Shown here: one piece after another, positions 1-10,891 of the stretch
Layout of the letters: each line of letters starts with the position of its first letter
Position numbering within the stretch: the first letter of the stretch is position 1
Assembly (NCBI GenBank): GCA_025361285.1
Contig: JANYAP010000016.1
Location: 1 to 41,947, forward strand
Source of the DNA: Bacteroidales bacterium
GTDB taxonomy: Bacteria; Bacteroidota; Bacteroidia; Bacteroidales; JAAUTT01
Direction: 5' to 3'
Length of the DNA: 41,947 bases
Position numbers and translations under genes: made by a program
Notes under the pieces: generated by a model
The model's input: only the letters and a program-made list of their open reading frames with translations
What the model was told of the DNA's origin: nothing
Database searches by the model: none

Positions 1-126
1 GAATTAATCATTTTTGTATTTTCGGGAAAAATGGGCAACTGCATTTGCATGACTTTTTTTGCCGAAATATAGGATATTTTTATTTACGATAGTAGTTGGA
101 TATTTAATTGATAATCAGATATAGGG

Positions 127-219
127 TCAGGAGGTCTGAAACTTCTCGTTTTGTCCGTAAACTGTCGAAATAAGGACAAGTCCTAATAAACATAACATCA
201 CTTTTTTCATTCGCTTCAT
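127..219 (-). pseudogene. Orphan signal-peptide ORF (MKRMKKVMLCLLGLVLISTVYGQNEKFQTS*), probable remnant of a secreted-protein gene
   Basis: Manual minus-strand translation gives a typical Sec signal peptide followed by a stop after 30 codons; no longer ORF continues. Confidence 0.45.
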
Positions 220-392
220 TGTATTAAGTGGTTTAGGGTAATATAAATAGTTAATAATAAATAATTTACACATTTGCATAACACTCGAAACATATTGCAT
301 TTATCAAATACGTACGCTAAGTTAGAAATATATTAAACAAAAAGCTACTTCCGCAAGAATTTTTTTTAGCCAAAATAATATTTTCATTTTAT

Positions 393-400
393 TATCTTTG
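393..400 (+). promoter_or_regulatory. Bacteroidetes-type -7 box (TATCTTTG) upstream of metH
   Basis: Match to TAnnTTTG about 22 bp before the metH ATG at 422; -33 element not clear. Confidence 0.5.
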
Positions 401-421
401 CCAATTCCTTTAAAAATAACA

Positions 422-3400
422 ATGACAAACCAAAAATATAAGATACAAGAAGAGCTCGAAAAGCGAGTGCTGGTACTCGATGGAGCTATGGGCACAATGG
501 TTCAACGATACAAACTTTCCGAAGCCGACTTTCGTGGTAGCCGTTTTGCAAGCCATCCATGCGATTTAAAGGGTAATAACGATATTTTATCGATTACACG
601 CCCCGATATTATTGAGAAAATTCACGAGGAATACCTCGAAGCTGGTGCCGACATTATCGAAACTAACACATTCAGTGCCAACAGTATATCGCAAGCCGAT
701 TATCAACTGGAGCATTTGGTTTACGAAATTAATTTCGAAAGCGCAAAATTAGCAAGGCAAGCTGCCGATAAATATAATGCCCTTAACCCATTAAAGCCAA
801 GGTTTGTAGCTGGTTCGTTCGGACCAACCAACAAAACCGCGTCAATGTCACCAGATGTTAACGACCCAGGATACAGAGCCGTAACCTTCGACCAAATGGC
901 CGAAGTGTTTGCCGAACAAGCCAAAGGACTAATTGATGGTGGCGTAGATTTTCTGCTTCTCGAAACTATTATCGATACCCTAAATGTAAAGGCTGCTTTA
1001 ATGGCTATCAATAAGTTAATGGAAAGTCGTGGCCAACGCATTCCTGTATCGGTTTCGGCAACCATTACCGATGCCAGCGGACGAATTCTTTCGGGGCAAA
1101 CTATCGAAGCATTTTTGCACTCAGTATCTCATATCGAGCTACTTAGCATTGGTATTAACTGCGCTCTTGGTGCTAAGGAAATGCGCCCTTATATCGAAGA
1201 ACTTTCGAAAAAATCGCCCTTTTTTGTAAGTGCTTATCCCAATGCGGGTTTGCCTAACCAATTTGGCGAGTACGACGAAACACCGCACCAAATGGGCGAT
1301 CACGTGCACGATTTTCTCGATCATAAGTTCCTAAATATAATTGGTGGTTGCTGTGGAACCACACCCGACCATATTCGCGAGTTTGCGCGCATTGCCGCAA
1401 CCATGCCAGTTCGCAAAAAAGCTCTAAAATCGCTCGATACACATTTAGCAGGTTTAGAACCACTTACAATTAGTAAAGGTGTTAATTTTGTAAACATTGG
1501 CGAACGAACAAATGTAGCAGGCTCGAAAAAATTTGCACGACTTATTCGCGACGAAAAATACGACGAAGCCCTTGCCATTGCCCGCGATCAGGTGGAAGGT
1601 GGCGCTCAAATTATCGATATAAATATGGACGATGCCATGCTCGATGCCGAAAAATGCATGGTAAAATTTCTAAACCTTGTGGCCTCCGAGCCTGAAATTT
1701 CGCGCCTTCCAATAATGATCGACTCATCGAAATGGTCGGTTATCGAGGCAGGTTTGAAATGCGTTCAAGGTAAGGCTATTGTAAACTCCATTAGCTTAAA
1801 AGAAGGCGAAGAAGTATTTCGCACTTATGCTCAAAAGCTTCGCGAATACGGTGCTGCAGCAGTAGTTATGGCTTTCGACGAACGTGGACAAGCCGATTCG
1901 TTCGAACGACGTATCGAAATTTGCTCGCGAGCATATCGCATTTTAACCGAGGAAATTCATTTTCCTGCACAAGATATTATATTCGACACCAATGTGTTAG
2001 CAATTGCTACTGGTATCGAGGAACACAATAATTACGCGGTGGATTTTATCCGTACTGCCCGATGGATTAAGGAAAACCTGCCTCACGCAAAGTTAAGCGG
2101 TGGAATTAGCAACCTGTCGTTCTCGTTTCGTGGCAACGACACCGTTCGCGAAGCCATCCACTCGGTGTTTCTTTATCATGCAATACAGGCTGGTTTAGAT
2201 ATGGGTATTGTAAACCCCGCAATGTTACAGGTTTACGACGAAATTCCCAAAGATTTACTCGAACTAGTTGAGGATGTTGTTCTTAACAAACGAGCTGATG
2301 CAACTGAACGACTGATAGATTTTGCCGAAAAAATTAAAGCACAAGGCGAAAAAACCATAGTTGTAGCCGAAGAGGAATGGCGAAAAGGGTCGCTTCAGGA
2401 TAGAATTTCGCACTCGCTGGTTCGCGGTATCGACAGTTTTATTGATGTGGATATGGAAGAGGCTCGCCAAAACTACAAATTCTCGCTCGACATTATTGAA
2501 GGACCGCTAATGGTAGGACTAAATGTAGTTGGCGATTTATTTGGAGCTGGCAAAATGTTTCTGCCACAGGTAGTTAAGAGCGCACGTGTTATGAAAAAAG
2601 CGGTAGCCTACCTCCTACCCTACATCGAAGCCGAAAAAGCACTAAGCGGTCGCCGATCGAGCGCTGGTAAAGTATTGATGGCCACCGTAAAAGGCGATGT
2701 TCACGACATAGGTAAAAACATTGTGAACGTAGTACTTAGCTGTAACAACTACGAGGTTATCGATTTAGGCGTGATGGTTTCGTGCGAAAAAATACTTCAA
2801 GCAGCACGCGACGAAAACGTTGATATTATTGGACTTAGCGGACTAATAACTCCCTCTCTCGAAGAAATGGTGCACGTTGCCGAAGAAATGGAGCGCACCG
2901 GAATGAAACAGCCTTTGCTTATTGGCGGTGCAACTACATCGAAAATTCATACAGCAGTAAAAGTGTCGCCAAATTACAGTAATACAGTAGTTTACGTTAA
3001 AGATGCTTCGAAAAGTGTTCAGGTAATTAGCAGTCTATTGTCGCCCGAACATAGTCATCTGTATACAAAGAAGTTACATGAAGAATATAAGGAATTGCGC
3101 GAAAACTATGCAAGCAAAACCTTTCAAGTTAAATACCTTACATTGCAAGATGCTCGTGCAAACTCCCTAAAAATAGATTGGAAGTCAAGCCCGCCTGTTA
3201 AGCCAAAATTCGTTGGCACAAAGGTTTATAGCGATTTCCCGATTTCGGAAATACGTCCATACATCAGTTGGATTTTCTTCTTCATTGTTTGGCAATTGAA
3301 AGGCAAATACCCCGATATTCTGAGCGATCCGCAACAAGGTGAGGAAGCACGCAAACTGCTCGTTGATGCCGAAAAACTACTCGACGATATTATTTCACGA

Positions 3401-4111
3401 AAGCGCATTACCGCAAATGGCGTAGTTGGTATTTTACCCGCAAACTCGGTAGGCGATGATATTGAAGTATATACCGACAAAACTCGTACGAAAGTGCTAA
3501 CTGTATTTACCAACTTGCGCAACCAAACCGTTAAGGACAATGGAGTTCCAAACCTTTGCCTATCGGATTTTATTGCTCCTAAACATACTGGCATGCCCGA
3601 TTATATTGGCGCATTTACAGTTACCGCAGGCATTGGCGTTAGCGAAATTGTTAAAGAATTTGAGAAAAATCTCGACGATTATAACTCCATAATGGTGAAA
3701 GCGTTAGCCGACCGACTAGCCGAAGCACTTACCGAGTTAATACACCTTAAAGTACGTAAAGAGCTTTGGGGATCCGACGAGTCGGAAAACCTATCGCTCA
3801 ACGAGTTACTGCTCGAAAAATATAAAGGTATTCGTCCGGCACATGGTTACCCTGCTTGCCCCGATCATTCCGAAAAACCAGTACTTTTTAACCTGCTAAA
3901 TGCCGAAAAGCATACTGGCGTTAGCCTAACCGAAAGTTTTTCGATGATGCCGGCTGCCTCGGTAAGTGGATTAATATTTTCGCATCCGCAAAGCCGTTAT
4001 TTCTTCGTCGATAAAATATCGCGCGATCAAGTGGAGGATTATGCTAAGCGCAAAATTGTTACACCAGAACAAGTTGAAAAATGGTTAGCCTCGAACTTAA
4101 ATTATAAATAA
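422..4111 (+). CDS. metH: Cobalamin-dependent methionine synthase
   Basis: Full-length protein with Hcy-methyltransferase ([19 protein letters not shown]), pterin-binding ([14 protein letters not shown]), B12-binding ([10 protein letters not shown]) and activation domains. The ORF call at 398 uses TTG; ATG at 422 is preferred. Confidence 0.97.
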   Translation: MTNQKYKIQEELEKRVLVLDGAMGTMVQRYKLSEADFRGSRFASHPCDLKGNNDILSITRPDIIEKIHEEYLEAGADIIETNTFSANSISQADYQLEHLVYEINFESAKLARQAADKYNALNPLKPRFVAGSFGPTNKTASMSPDVNDPGYRAVTFDQMAEVFAEQAKGLIDGGVDFLLLETIIDTLNVKAALMAINKLMESRGQRIPVSVSATITDASGRILSGQTIEAFLHSVSHIELLSIGINCALGAKEMRPYIEELSKKSPFFVSAYPNAGLPNQFGEYDETPHQMGDHVHDFLDHKFLNIIGGCCGTTPDHIREFARIAATMPVRKKALKSLDTHLAGLEPLTISKGVNFVNIGERTNVAGSKKFARLIRDEKYDEALAIARDQVEGGAQIIDINMDDAMLDAEKCMVKFLNLVASEPEISRLPIMIDSSKWSVIEAGLKCVQGKAIVNSISLKEGEEVFRTYAQKLREYGAAAVVMAFDERGQADSFERRIEICSRAYRILTEEIHFPAQDIIFDTNVLAIATGIEEHNNYAVDFIRTARWIKENLPHAKLSGGISNLSFSFRGNDTVREAIHSVFLYHAIQAGLDMGIVNPAMLQVYDEIPKDLLELVEDVVLNKRADATERLIDFAEKIKAQGEKTIVVAEEEWRKGSLQDRISHSLVRGIDSFIDVDMEEARQNYKFSLDIIEGPLMVGLNVVGDLFGAGKMFLPQVVKSARVMKKAVAYLLPYIEAEKALSGRRSSAGKVLMATVKGDVHDIGKNIVNVVLSCNNYEVIDLGVMVSCEKILQAARDENVDIIGLSGLITPSLEEMVHVAEEMERTGMKQPLLIGGATTSKIHTAVKVSPNYSNTVVYVKDASKSVQVISSLLSPEHSHLYTKKLHEEYKELRENYASKTFQVKYLTLQDARANSLKIDWKSSPPVKPKFVGTKVYSDFPISEIRPYISWIFFFIVWQLKGKYPDILSDPQQGEEARKLLVDAEKLLDDIISRKRITANGVVGILPANSVGDDIEVYTDKTRTKVLTVFTNLRNQTVKDNGVPNLCLSDFIAPKHTGMPDYIGAFTVTAGIGVSEIVKEFEKNLDDYNSIMVKALADRLAEALTELIHLKVRKELWGSDESENLSLNELLLEKYKGIRPAHGYPACPDHSEKPVLFNLLNAEKHTGVSLTESFSMMPAASVSGLIFSHPQSRYFFVDKISRDQVEDYAKRKIVTPEQVEKWLASNLNYK

Positions 4112-4113
4112 CG

Positions 4114-4146
4114 CTAAGTACTCAGTACTTGGTACTTAGTACTAAG
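4114..4146. repeat. Heptad array (TAAGTAC TCAGTAC TTGGTAC TTAGTAC TAAG)
   Basis: 7-bp period read directly; lies between metH and metF. Confidence 0.75.
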
Positions 4147-4150
4147 AAAC

Positions 4151-5014
4151 ATGAAAATAATCGACCTCTTTAAAACCCAACCTCGCACATATTCGTTCGA
4201 GTTTTTTCCACCTAAGGACGAAATTGCAGCTGTGGACTTTGGCATAAATACCGGACAACTTCTTAAACTCACACCGTCTTTTGTATCAGTTACTTATGGT
4301 GCTGGTGGATCCACGCAGGAACGCACGTTTGCACTTGTCGATTTTCTACAAAACAAAATTGGCTTAAACACAATGGCGCACTATACTTGCGTGAATGCAG
4401 ACCGCGAAAAAGTTACTGCCGACATTGCTAATCTTACCAAAATAGGCATCGAAAACCTTATGCTTATGCGTGGCGATCCACCGAAAGGCGAAGGTGCTTT
4501 CGTTCCTCATCCCAATGGATTCGGTAATGCTAGCGAATTAATTGCTTTCGCAAAACAAAATTTCGATATTTGTGCCGGAGGTGCTGCCTACCCCGAAAAA
4601 CACCCCGAAGCAGTCAGCCTCGATGCTGATTTGAGCAATTTAAAAAAGAAGGTGGATGCTGGCGTCGATTTTCTTCTAACACAACTATTTTTTGTTAACA
4701 ACCACTATTTCAATTTTGTACGTGCAGCGCAATTGAAAGGTATTTCGTGCCGTATTATTCCTGGAATTATCCCTATTACATCGTTCTCACAAATAAAACG
4801 CTTTGGAGCAATGAGTGGCGCCGAAGTACCCGAAGAACTTGTAAATCAGATGAAACCATACGAGTACGACAATGCAAAAATATACCAAATCGGCATGGAT
4901 TACGCCATACGTCAATGCCGCGACTTGCTAATTATGGGCGCACCAGGCATTCATTTCTACACACTTAACAAATCGCGCGCAACGGTAGAGATTTTCGAAA
5001 CACTTTTGAAATAG
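4151..5014 (+). CDS. metF: 5,10-methylenetetrahydrofolate reductase
   Basis: SFEFFPPK, SVTYGAGGST and LMLRGDPP-type motifs; adjacent to metH. Confidence 0.96.
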   Translation: MKIIDLFKTQPRTYSFEFFPPKDEIAAVDFGINTGQLLKLTPSFVSVTYGAGGSTQERTFALVDFLQNKIGLNTMAHYTCVNADREKVTADIANLTKIGIENLMLMRGDPPKGEGAFVPHPNGFGNASELIAFAKQNFDICAGGAAYPEKHPEAVSLDADLSNLKKKVDAGVDFLLTQLFFVNNHYFNFVRAAQLKGISCRIIPGIIPITSFSQIKRFGAMSGAEVPEELVNQMKPYEYDNAKIYQIGMDYAIRQCRDLLIMGAPGIHFYTLNKSRATVEIFETLLK

Positions 5015-5190
5015 TACTAAATAATAATGCGAATTAAGGGTAAAATAATATTTTATCGACAGTTTTCTCGCTTTGCTAAGGGGCGAAAAATGGGCTTTAG
5101 CCCAAATAATATATTGATATTTAAGCTAAAGCCGAATTTGTTTGTTTTATTTTAACGAGCTAAAGCACGTTGCTAAATAAAAAACAGACT

Positions 5191-5212
5191 TTACGGATGC
5201 ACACTAATTACT
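5191..5212. repeat. Solo copy of the TTACGGATGCACACTAATTA terminal-repeat motif
   Basis: Same motif as the ends of elements at 22177-22197, 30071-30091 and 38691-38710. Confidence 0.6.
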
Positions 5213-5215
5213 TTG

Positions 5216-5425
5216 TCATTCCTCATTTGTCATTTCCTCATTAGTCATTTCTCATTTGCACATTTGTCATTTCTCATTTGTTATTCCCTCATTTTCATAT
5301 TCCCTCATTTTCTCATTTGTCATTTCCTCATTTGTCATTTCCTCATTTTCATATTCCCTCATTTTCATATTCCCTCATTTCCTCATTAGTCATTTGCACA
5401 TTTGTTGTTTCCTCATTTTTTAAAC
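5216..5425. repeat. Heptad array of TCATTTS-type units (about 200 bp)
   Basis: Reiterated TCATTTG/TCATTTC/TCATATT/CCTCATT units. Confidence 0.85.
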
Positions 5426-5470
5426 CTTTCTCCATCCAATTGGTTATCTACAAAACAAAAATGATATTCA

Positions 5471-5833
5471 ATGGACGATTTTGAAAGCTCACGACGAGGA
5501 TTCATGCGAAAACTTGGACTTACCCTAGGTGCATCGCTAGTTGTAGGATCGGCAGAGGTTAATGCCACGGTAATCGACAAGAAGGAAAAATTCCCACTGT
5601 CGGCCGAACAGCATAAGTTTATGGAGCAATACGAAACCTGGATGGACGAATTTATAGTAGTTATTCGTCGTCAACGAACACATCCTGAGGATATAGCTAA
5701 TAATAAAAAAATAATAGATTTATCGGAACAATCTAAGGCATGGCAGCAACAATTGGTAAACTATATGAAAGATGAGAATTTTGCCCGATATTATATGGCT
5801 GCATCGGAGCGAATGACCAAAGAAATCGCCTGA
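5471..5833 (+). CDS. Small protein with Tat-like signal (SRRGFMRKLGL), function unknown
   Basis: 120 aa ORF with twin-arginine motif and hydrophobic stretch. Confidence 0.7.
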   Translation: MDDFESSRRGFMRKLGLTLGASLVVGSAEVNATVIDKKEKFPLSAEQHKFMEQYETWMDEFIVVIRRQRTHPEDIANNKKIIDLSEQSKAWQQQLVNYMKDENFARYYMAASERMTKEIA

Positions 5834-5945
5834 TAATACATTGTATTTTTGGCAACTACATTTGGAATAAGTATATACGCTAAGCAAGGTGTGAGCAGCG
5901 GTTGAGAACCCTTAACTTTGCTGAAGTAGTAAAAAAAGGTATCAA

Positions 5946-6332
5946 CTAACCCAAATCGATAACAGTTTCGGGTTTAACTAGTTTGCCATTATGCAAACAA
6001 ACACCAATAACTTTGGCGTTTACAACTACTTTTTCGTCGGGTAATCTAAGTATTAGCTGGTCGAATACAATTCGCAAGTTTCCTTCCTTATGTACCGAAC
6101 TAATTACCTTAAACTTATCGCGACTTTTTAACGGATGTTTGTAATCAATCTCTATTCGCGACACTATCAAATCTTTACCTTCATCGTGGAGTTTTGCAAA
6201 ATCGATATTCATCGAGCATAAAAAATCGTGCCGTGCGTGCTCCAGATAGTGCTGATAATTAGCATTATTTACAATTCCCTGCAAATCGATTTCGTAATCG
6301 CGCACATCAAACTCCATAACATGTTCATTCAT
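5946..6332 (-). CDS. Acyl-CoA thioesterase, 4HBT/YbgC hotdog family
   Basis: VRDYEIDLQGIVNNANYQHYLEHARHDFL signature. Confidence 0.88.
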   Translation of the reverse strand: MNEHVMEFDVRDYEIDLQGIVNNANYQHYLEHARHDFLCSMNIDFAKLHDEGKDLIVSRIEIDYKHPLKSRDKFKVISSVHKEGNLRIVFDQLILRLPDEKVVVNAKVIGVCLHNGKLVKPETVIDLG

Positions 6333-6397
6333 TGTGTAAAATTCAATATTAAAGTATTAAACTAAGGCTTTGTAATAAAATAAGTCATTCGATTTGC

Positions 6398-6521
6398 TGT
6401 CATTCCGACGCAGGTCGGAACGACGAAGTCCTCACCGAAGGTAATCCCTAGTACTTTTTTATTTTTATGGATTGCCTTCGGCGAGCTCGTAAACTCGGTT
6501 CCGACCTACGTCGGAATGACA
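6398..6521. repeat. REPIN-like inverted pair of REP hairpins (TGTCATTCCGACGCAGGTCGGAAC ... GTTCCGACCTACGTCGGAATGACA)
   Basis: Arms are reverse complements with one mismatch; each arm is itself a hairpin (TTCCGAC/GTCGGAA). Confidence 0.85.
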
Positions 6522-6607
6522 ACATACTTTTAAGAATCGCCAATGTAGAGGGTTTTTTCGTTCATGTGTTTGTATAACTTATTAACTTACAAGTTATTAG
6601 TTAAATT

Positions 6608-7531
6608 TTACAACACCCCCTTCACTTTAAGCCATTTTTTTAGTGTTTTAGGCCAAGCTTCTTCGGTACCTTCGGTTTTGTTCATGCTAAACCCATGCCC
6701 TCCCTTTTCGTAAATATGAAGCTCGCCCGATACATTGTTTTTTTTCAATGCTAGAAGATAGTTTATACTGTTTTGAACAGGTACGACATCATCGTTAGCG
6801 GAATGTGCCAAAAATGCGGTAGGAGTATTTTTTGTAACCTGTAAATCGTTAGAATAGAAATCGATAATATCCTGAGTGGGATTTTCGCCCAACAAATTGG
6901 TTCGCGAGTCACCATGCGTAAACTCGTTGCTCATCGAAATTACAGGATATATTAATATCGAAAAATCGGGGCGTGCACTAACGCTGTCCTTCAATTCGTA
7001 AACCCTTTGATTGTAATGTGTTGATAATGTAGATGCTAAATGTCCTCCAGCCGAAAAACCCATGATACCAATTTTATCAGGATTAATTTTCCACACTTTT
7101 GCATTCCTGCGCACCGTTCGTATGGCTTCTTGTGCATCTTGCAAAGGACCAATAGATTTATCCGTCATAATCGAATCGCTTGGTAACCTGTACTTTAATA
7201 CTATGCCCGTAACTCCTATTGTGTTTAACCACTTGGCAATTTTAGTTCCTTCGTATTCGTAAGCAAGAATCCCATAGGCGCCACCCGGACAAATAATTAC
7301 AGCCGTTTCGGTTACGTTTTTGCCAGTTGGTGCATATATGGCAATTGTTGGGTCAATAACATTTCTAATTCTCAGAATATCAGTATTTTCGTGAATTTCT
7401 GTATAAGATGGGACAGCTATAGCTCCTGGCGCACCTGTCGGCCATAGTTTAAGTGTTTGGGTTTGCGCACTCATGCTTGTAATTGACAGTATAAAAAAGT
7501 TGAATGAAATGTAAATTATACGAAGTTTCAT
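6608..7531 (-). CDS. Secreted alpha/beta hydrolase, BD-FAE/acetyl-esterase-like
   Basis: Signal peptide, VIICPGGAYG oxyanion region, GFSAGGHLAS nucleophile elbow, GGHGFS His. Confidence 0.9.
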   Translation of the reverse strand: MKLRIIYISFNFFILSITSMSAQTQTLKLWPTGAPGAIAVPSYTEIHENTDILRIRNVIDPTIAIYAPTGKNVTETAVIICPGGAYGILAYEYEGTKIAKWLNTIGVTGIVLKYRLPSDSIMTDKSIGPLQDAQEAIRTVRRNAKVWKINPDKIGIMGFSAGGHLASTLSTHYNQRVYELKDSVSARPDFSILIYPVISMSNEFTHGDSRTNLLGENPTQDIIDFYSNDLQVTKNTPTAFLAHSANDDVVPVQNSINYLLALKKNNVSGELHIYEKGGHGFSMNKTEGTEEAWPKTLKKWLKVKGVL

Positions 7532-7562
7532 GGTGTTTTGGTAAGTTATTAGTTATCAGCCT

Positions 7563-9215
7563 CTAACTATTCTTTGCCTTTTGCTGTAAATCCTCAAGGG
7601 CAAGTTGCAAATCGTGCTCTTTGCGCTCCGATTGCTCCTGAGTGGCACGCAGTTCCTCCATATTTTGTCGCATTTCCTCCTCCTGAGCGGCAAGTTCCTC
7701 GGTTTGTATGCGACTCTGCTCTAGTAATTTGGTAGTTTGCATATTAACTTTTACTGCCGACAGTGTAGAGGCAATACTTTCGGCTATTTTCTCAACAAAT
7801 TCAATTTGGTAATTTTGTATTTCCTCGAACGATGCAACTTCAATTGCCCCAAACACTTCGTTATTCATTTCCAGAGGAATAAGCAGTAAACTTCGTGGAT
7901 TCGAATCGCCCATCCCAGAGGTAATTTTTACATAGTTATTAGGAATATCGGTTAAATATATGGTTTCCTTTTCCTGAATACATCTGCCAACAAGCCCTTC
8001 GCCAATTTCGATGCGCTTTTCGAGAAACTTTTGCCGATTAAAGGCGTAGCAAGCAACTAGTTCAATAAATATATCGGAGGTATCGTTATTATTAACAATA
8101 AAAATTCCGCCCTGATTGGTATTGAGGTATTTAACCAAATTACTTACAATGTTAAACGATAGCGATTCCAACTTATCGTTGTTTTGCCTAAGAATTTCGC
8201 TAAAACGGGCAATGCCAGTGGTGGCCCAATTGCGTTGCTCGTCCTCTAATTTGCGCTTTGCATCCTCTATCGAAGCACTTTTTAAATCGTCGCGCATGCG
8301 TAACAGCGAATTACCAAGTACATCCTTATCGGAAAGAGGTTTAAACTTATTATCGTAATTACCTGTTCCTATTTCCAGAGCAAAACTTGAGGTAGCCTTT
8401 AGTCCAGTAACTAACTGATTAAGAGCTTTCGACATTTCACCAATTTCATCTCCACGTTCTTTAATTGTTTCGTTAGGGAGAATTCCTTTACTCATCGATA
8501 ATAAAATTCCTTTAATATATTCTATTGGAACAACTAGCGAACGTGCTGTAAAAAAGGCTAATAAAAGAGATGATACAACCAAAAAGATGCAAGTAATTAT
8601 AATAAAGTTTTTAAGACTTTTTAACGAGTTATCCATATCTAGGCGAGCTGCCAACACTTTTTCCTGCTGATGCGCAATAATTTGCTTAAGCCCTTGAAGC
8701 ACTGTGGTGGTACGAACAATAATTTCGCCTTTATCGGAAATAAGTGGAATAATATTGAACATCACGCTTGGATCATTATACTGTTCAATGCTAGTTAATT
8801 GATGCATTACACTATAGTGCAACTTAAAAAGAGTGTCGGTTATTTGTAAGCTAATGTTTTCATAGCCTATGCGGTCATTTTCGTCCCACTGATCGGTAAT
8901 TTTTGCGAGGTCGCGCTTTAGCGCTGGAAAAACTGTATTATGAAGTTCGGTTAGCTTAACTTTATCGGGCGTATTAGCAATTTTATCGATAAATACCCAA
9001 CTTTTAACAAGCATCTGCGATGTGCTAATAAGGTCGTGCATTTTAATTAGCATAGCCTCCGACGGCTGAAAAACAGTGCTTATTTGCTCATTCAGCTGTC
9101 TGCTTTTATTCAAAACATTGTTTATAAGCACCGCATTTATAATAAGAGCCAAGGTTAGCAAACCAAATCCTACTCCTATTTTTGTTGCAATTTTCATCGA
9201 AATTTTTCTGCTCAT
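7563..9215 (-). CDS. Membrane sensor with HAMP and GAF domains and C-terminal coiled coil, no kinase or MCP domain
   Basis: N-terminal TM, second TM near residue 205, HAMP, GAF, EEEMRQNMEELRATQEQ tail. Confidence 0.8.
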   Translation of the reverse strand: MSRKISMKIATKIGVGFGLLTLALIINAVLINNVLNKSRQLNEQISTVFQPSEAMLIKMHDLISTSQMLVKSWVFIDKIANTPDKVKLTELHNTVFPALKRDLAKITDQWDENDRIGYENISLQITDTLFKLHYSVMHQLTSIEQYNDPSVMFNIIPLISDKGEIIVRTTTVLQGLKQIIAHQQEKVLAARLDMDNSLKSLKNFIIITCIFLVVSSLLLAFFTARSLVVPIEYIKGILLSMSKGILPNETIKERGDEIGEMSKALNQLVTGLKATSSFALEIGTGNYDNKFKPLSDKDVLGNSLLRMRDDLKSASIEDAKRKLEDEQRNWATTGIARFSEILRQNNDKLESLSFNIVSNLVKYLNTNQGGIFIVNNNDTSDIFIELVACYAFNRQKFLEKRIEIGEGLVGRCIQEKETIYLTDIPNNYVKITSGMGDSNPRSLLLIPLEMNNEVFGAIEVASFEEIQNYQIEFVEKIAESIASTLSAVKVNMQTTKLLEQSRIQTEELAAQEEEMRQNMEELRATQEQSERKEHDLQLALEDLQQKAKNS

Positions 9216-9328
9216 TTCGTTATATGTGTTTCAAATTGTGAATATACCAATTATAAAGATATAATGCATTAACCTAATATACCAAAATTACATTTTTTAG
9301 TGAAATGAACAATCAAATGCTTACATAA

Positions 9329-10495
9329 TTATTGCAAAGCCCTTTGAATTCGGGTTAAACCTTCGTCTAAAACTGATGTAGGGCATCCGAAGTTAATTCT
9401 CATAAAACCTTGTCCACCAGGCCCGAAATCGGTGCCAGAGTTTAGTCCAACTTTTGCTCTGGTAATAAAAAACTCCCTCAAATCTTTATCATTCATGCCC
9501 AAACGCCTACAATCGAGCCATGCTAGGTAAGTGCCTTCGGGACTTATAACTTTCATTGGAGAAAGGTTGGCACTGACAAACTGTTCAATAAATGTAAGGT
9601 TTTTATCGAGATAATTAAGCAATTCATTTAACCAGCTATCTCCATGTGTATAAGCAGCTTCGAAAGCAGCTATTCCAAATAGGTTACCACTGCTTATATG
9701 CATGCTGTTTGGAATTTTGTCGAACTGTCGCTTTAAATTGGGGTTGGACGTTATTGCTGCCGAACTAGCCAAACCCGCTATGTTAAACGTTTTGCTGGGA
9801 GCCATAAGTGTAACGGTAATGGCAGCTATTTCGGGCGATAAGCTGGCCAATGGTGTATGCTTATTACCACTTAAAATAAGGTCGGAATGAATTTCATCGG
9901 AAATAATTGTAATATTATTTTCCAAACAAATGTCGGCAAGTGCTTTTAGTTCGTCGTTGCGCCAAACTCGGCCTGCTGGATTGTGTGGGTTGCACAAAAT
10001 GAACAGCTTAGTTTTTTTGTCGATAAGCGCTCGTAAACCATCGAAATCCATCGAATAATCGCCATTGTTATTAATAAGCTCATTTACTGCTATTTCCCTG
10101 TTATGATCGGTAATGGCTGTAAAAAATGGAAAGTAAACAGGCGTTTGTATAATTACCTTGTCGCTAGGGTTTGTAAACGATAACACGCTAAAATTCAGCG
10201 CCGAAACAACACCTGGCGTAAAACTTATCCATTCTTTCTCTATTTGCCAGTCGAAACGACGTTTAGTCCAGTTAACCAACGAGTTGAAAAAGCTATCGGG
10301 CTTTAGCGAATAGCCAAGTATTTCGTGATTAAGCCTGGTTTTTATGGCATTAACAATAAAGTCGGGGGTTCGAAAATCCATATCGGCAACCCAAAGTGGT
10401 AGTAAATCGTTGGTGCCAAAGTACCGTGCCTTTCCATCGTATTTAAGGCAGTTGGTGCCGTTACGATCAATTATTTCATCAAAGTTGTAGGCCAT
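9329..10495 (-). CDS. MalY/PatB-family PLP aminotransferase (putative C-S lyase)
   Basis: PLWVADMDF, NPHNPAGRVW, SDEIHSDL, SKTFNIAGL motifs. Confidence 0.92.
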   Translation of the reverse strand: MAYNFDEIIDRNGTNCLKYDGKARYFGTNDLLPLWVADMDFRTPDFIVNAIKTRLNHEILGYSLKPDSFFNSLVNWTKRRFDWQIEKEWISFTPGVVSALNFSVLSFTNPSDKVIIQTPVYFPFFTAITDHNREIAVNELINNNGDYSMDFDGLRALIDKKTKLFILCNPHNPAGRVWRNDELKALADICLENNITIISDEIHSDLILSGNKHTPLASLSPEIAAITVTLMAPSKTFNIAGLASSAAITSNPNLKRQFDKIPNSMHISSGNLFGIAAFEAAYTHGDSWLNELLNYLDKNLTFIEQFVSANLSPMKVISPEGTYLAWLDCRRLGMNDKDLREFFITRAKVGLNSGTDFGPGGQGFMRINFGCPTSVLDEGLTRIQRALQ

Positions 10496-10496
10496 A

Positions 10497-10797
10497 GTAG
10501 GGTTGTAAAGGTTATAGAGGTTGTAGGGATTGTAGGGTTGTAGGGTTGTAGGGTTGTAGAAGTTGTAAAGGTTGTAAAGGTTGTAAAGGTTGTAGGGGTT
10601 GTAAAGGTTGTAAAGGTTGTAAAGGTTGTAGGGGTTGTAGGGTTGTAAAGGTTGTAGGGGTAGTAAAGGTTGTTATAGGAGTTGTAAAAGTTATAGAGGT
10701 TGTACAACATTTACAACCAATTTTTACAACCTTTACAACCTTTTTCTACAACCTTTACAACCTTCTTCTACAACCTTTACAACCTTTACAACCTTTT
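10497..10797. repeat. GGTTGTAAA-type 9-bp tandem array that switches orientation at palindrome GTTGTACAAC (10699-10708)
   Basis: Many GGTTGTAAA/GGTTGTAGG units followed by TTTACAACC units on the same strand. Confidence 0.93.
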
Positions 10798-10891
10798 CCC
10801 TGCCACCTTTTTTAATAATCAACAAAACTAATACAGATATCGGTAAAATATTGAAGTTTTCTGCCTAATTTGCGCCATTTAAACCAAATGA

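Noticed and set aside
145-160. TTTGTCCGTAAACTG as another MITE end
   Set aside because: It falls in the signal-peptide ORF remnant (VYGQNE) and lacks a partner end.
1-421. Cobalamin or SAM riboswitch upstream of metH
   Set aside because: No recognisable conserved box or plausible aptamer layout was seen.
721-3594. Antisense and alternate-frame ORFs inside metH
   Set aside because: They lie within a strongly supported long CDS and have no recognisable domain.
5100-5150. GGGCTTTAGCCC / AAGCTAAAGCC inverted repeat as a distinct novel element
   Set aside because: Short palindromes of this type also occur at 38526 and seem common in Bacteroidetes intergenic DNA; kept only as background.
10471-10710. 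ORF encoding a TTF/YN-rich repeat protein
   Set aside because: It is an artefact of the 9-bp repeat array, whose period keeps one frame open; no independent coding evidence.
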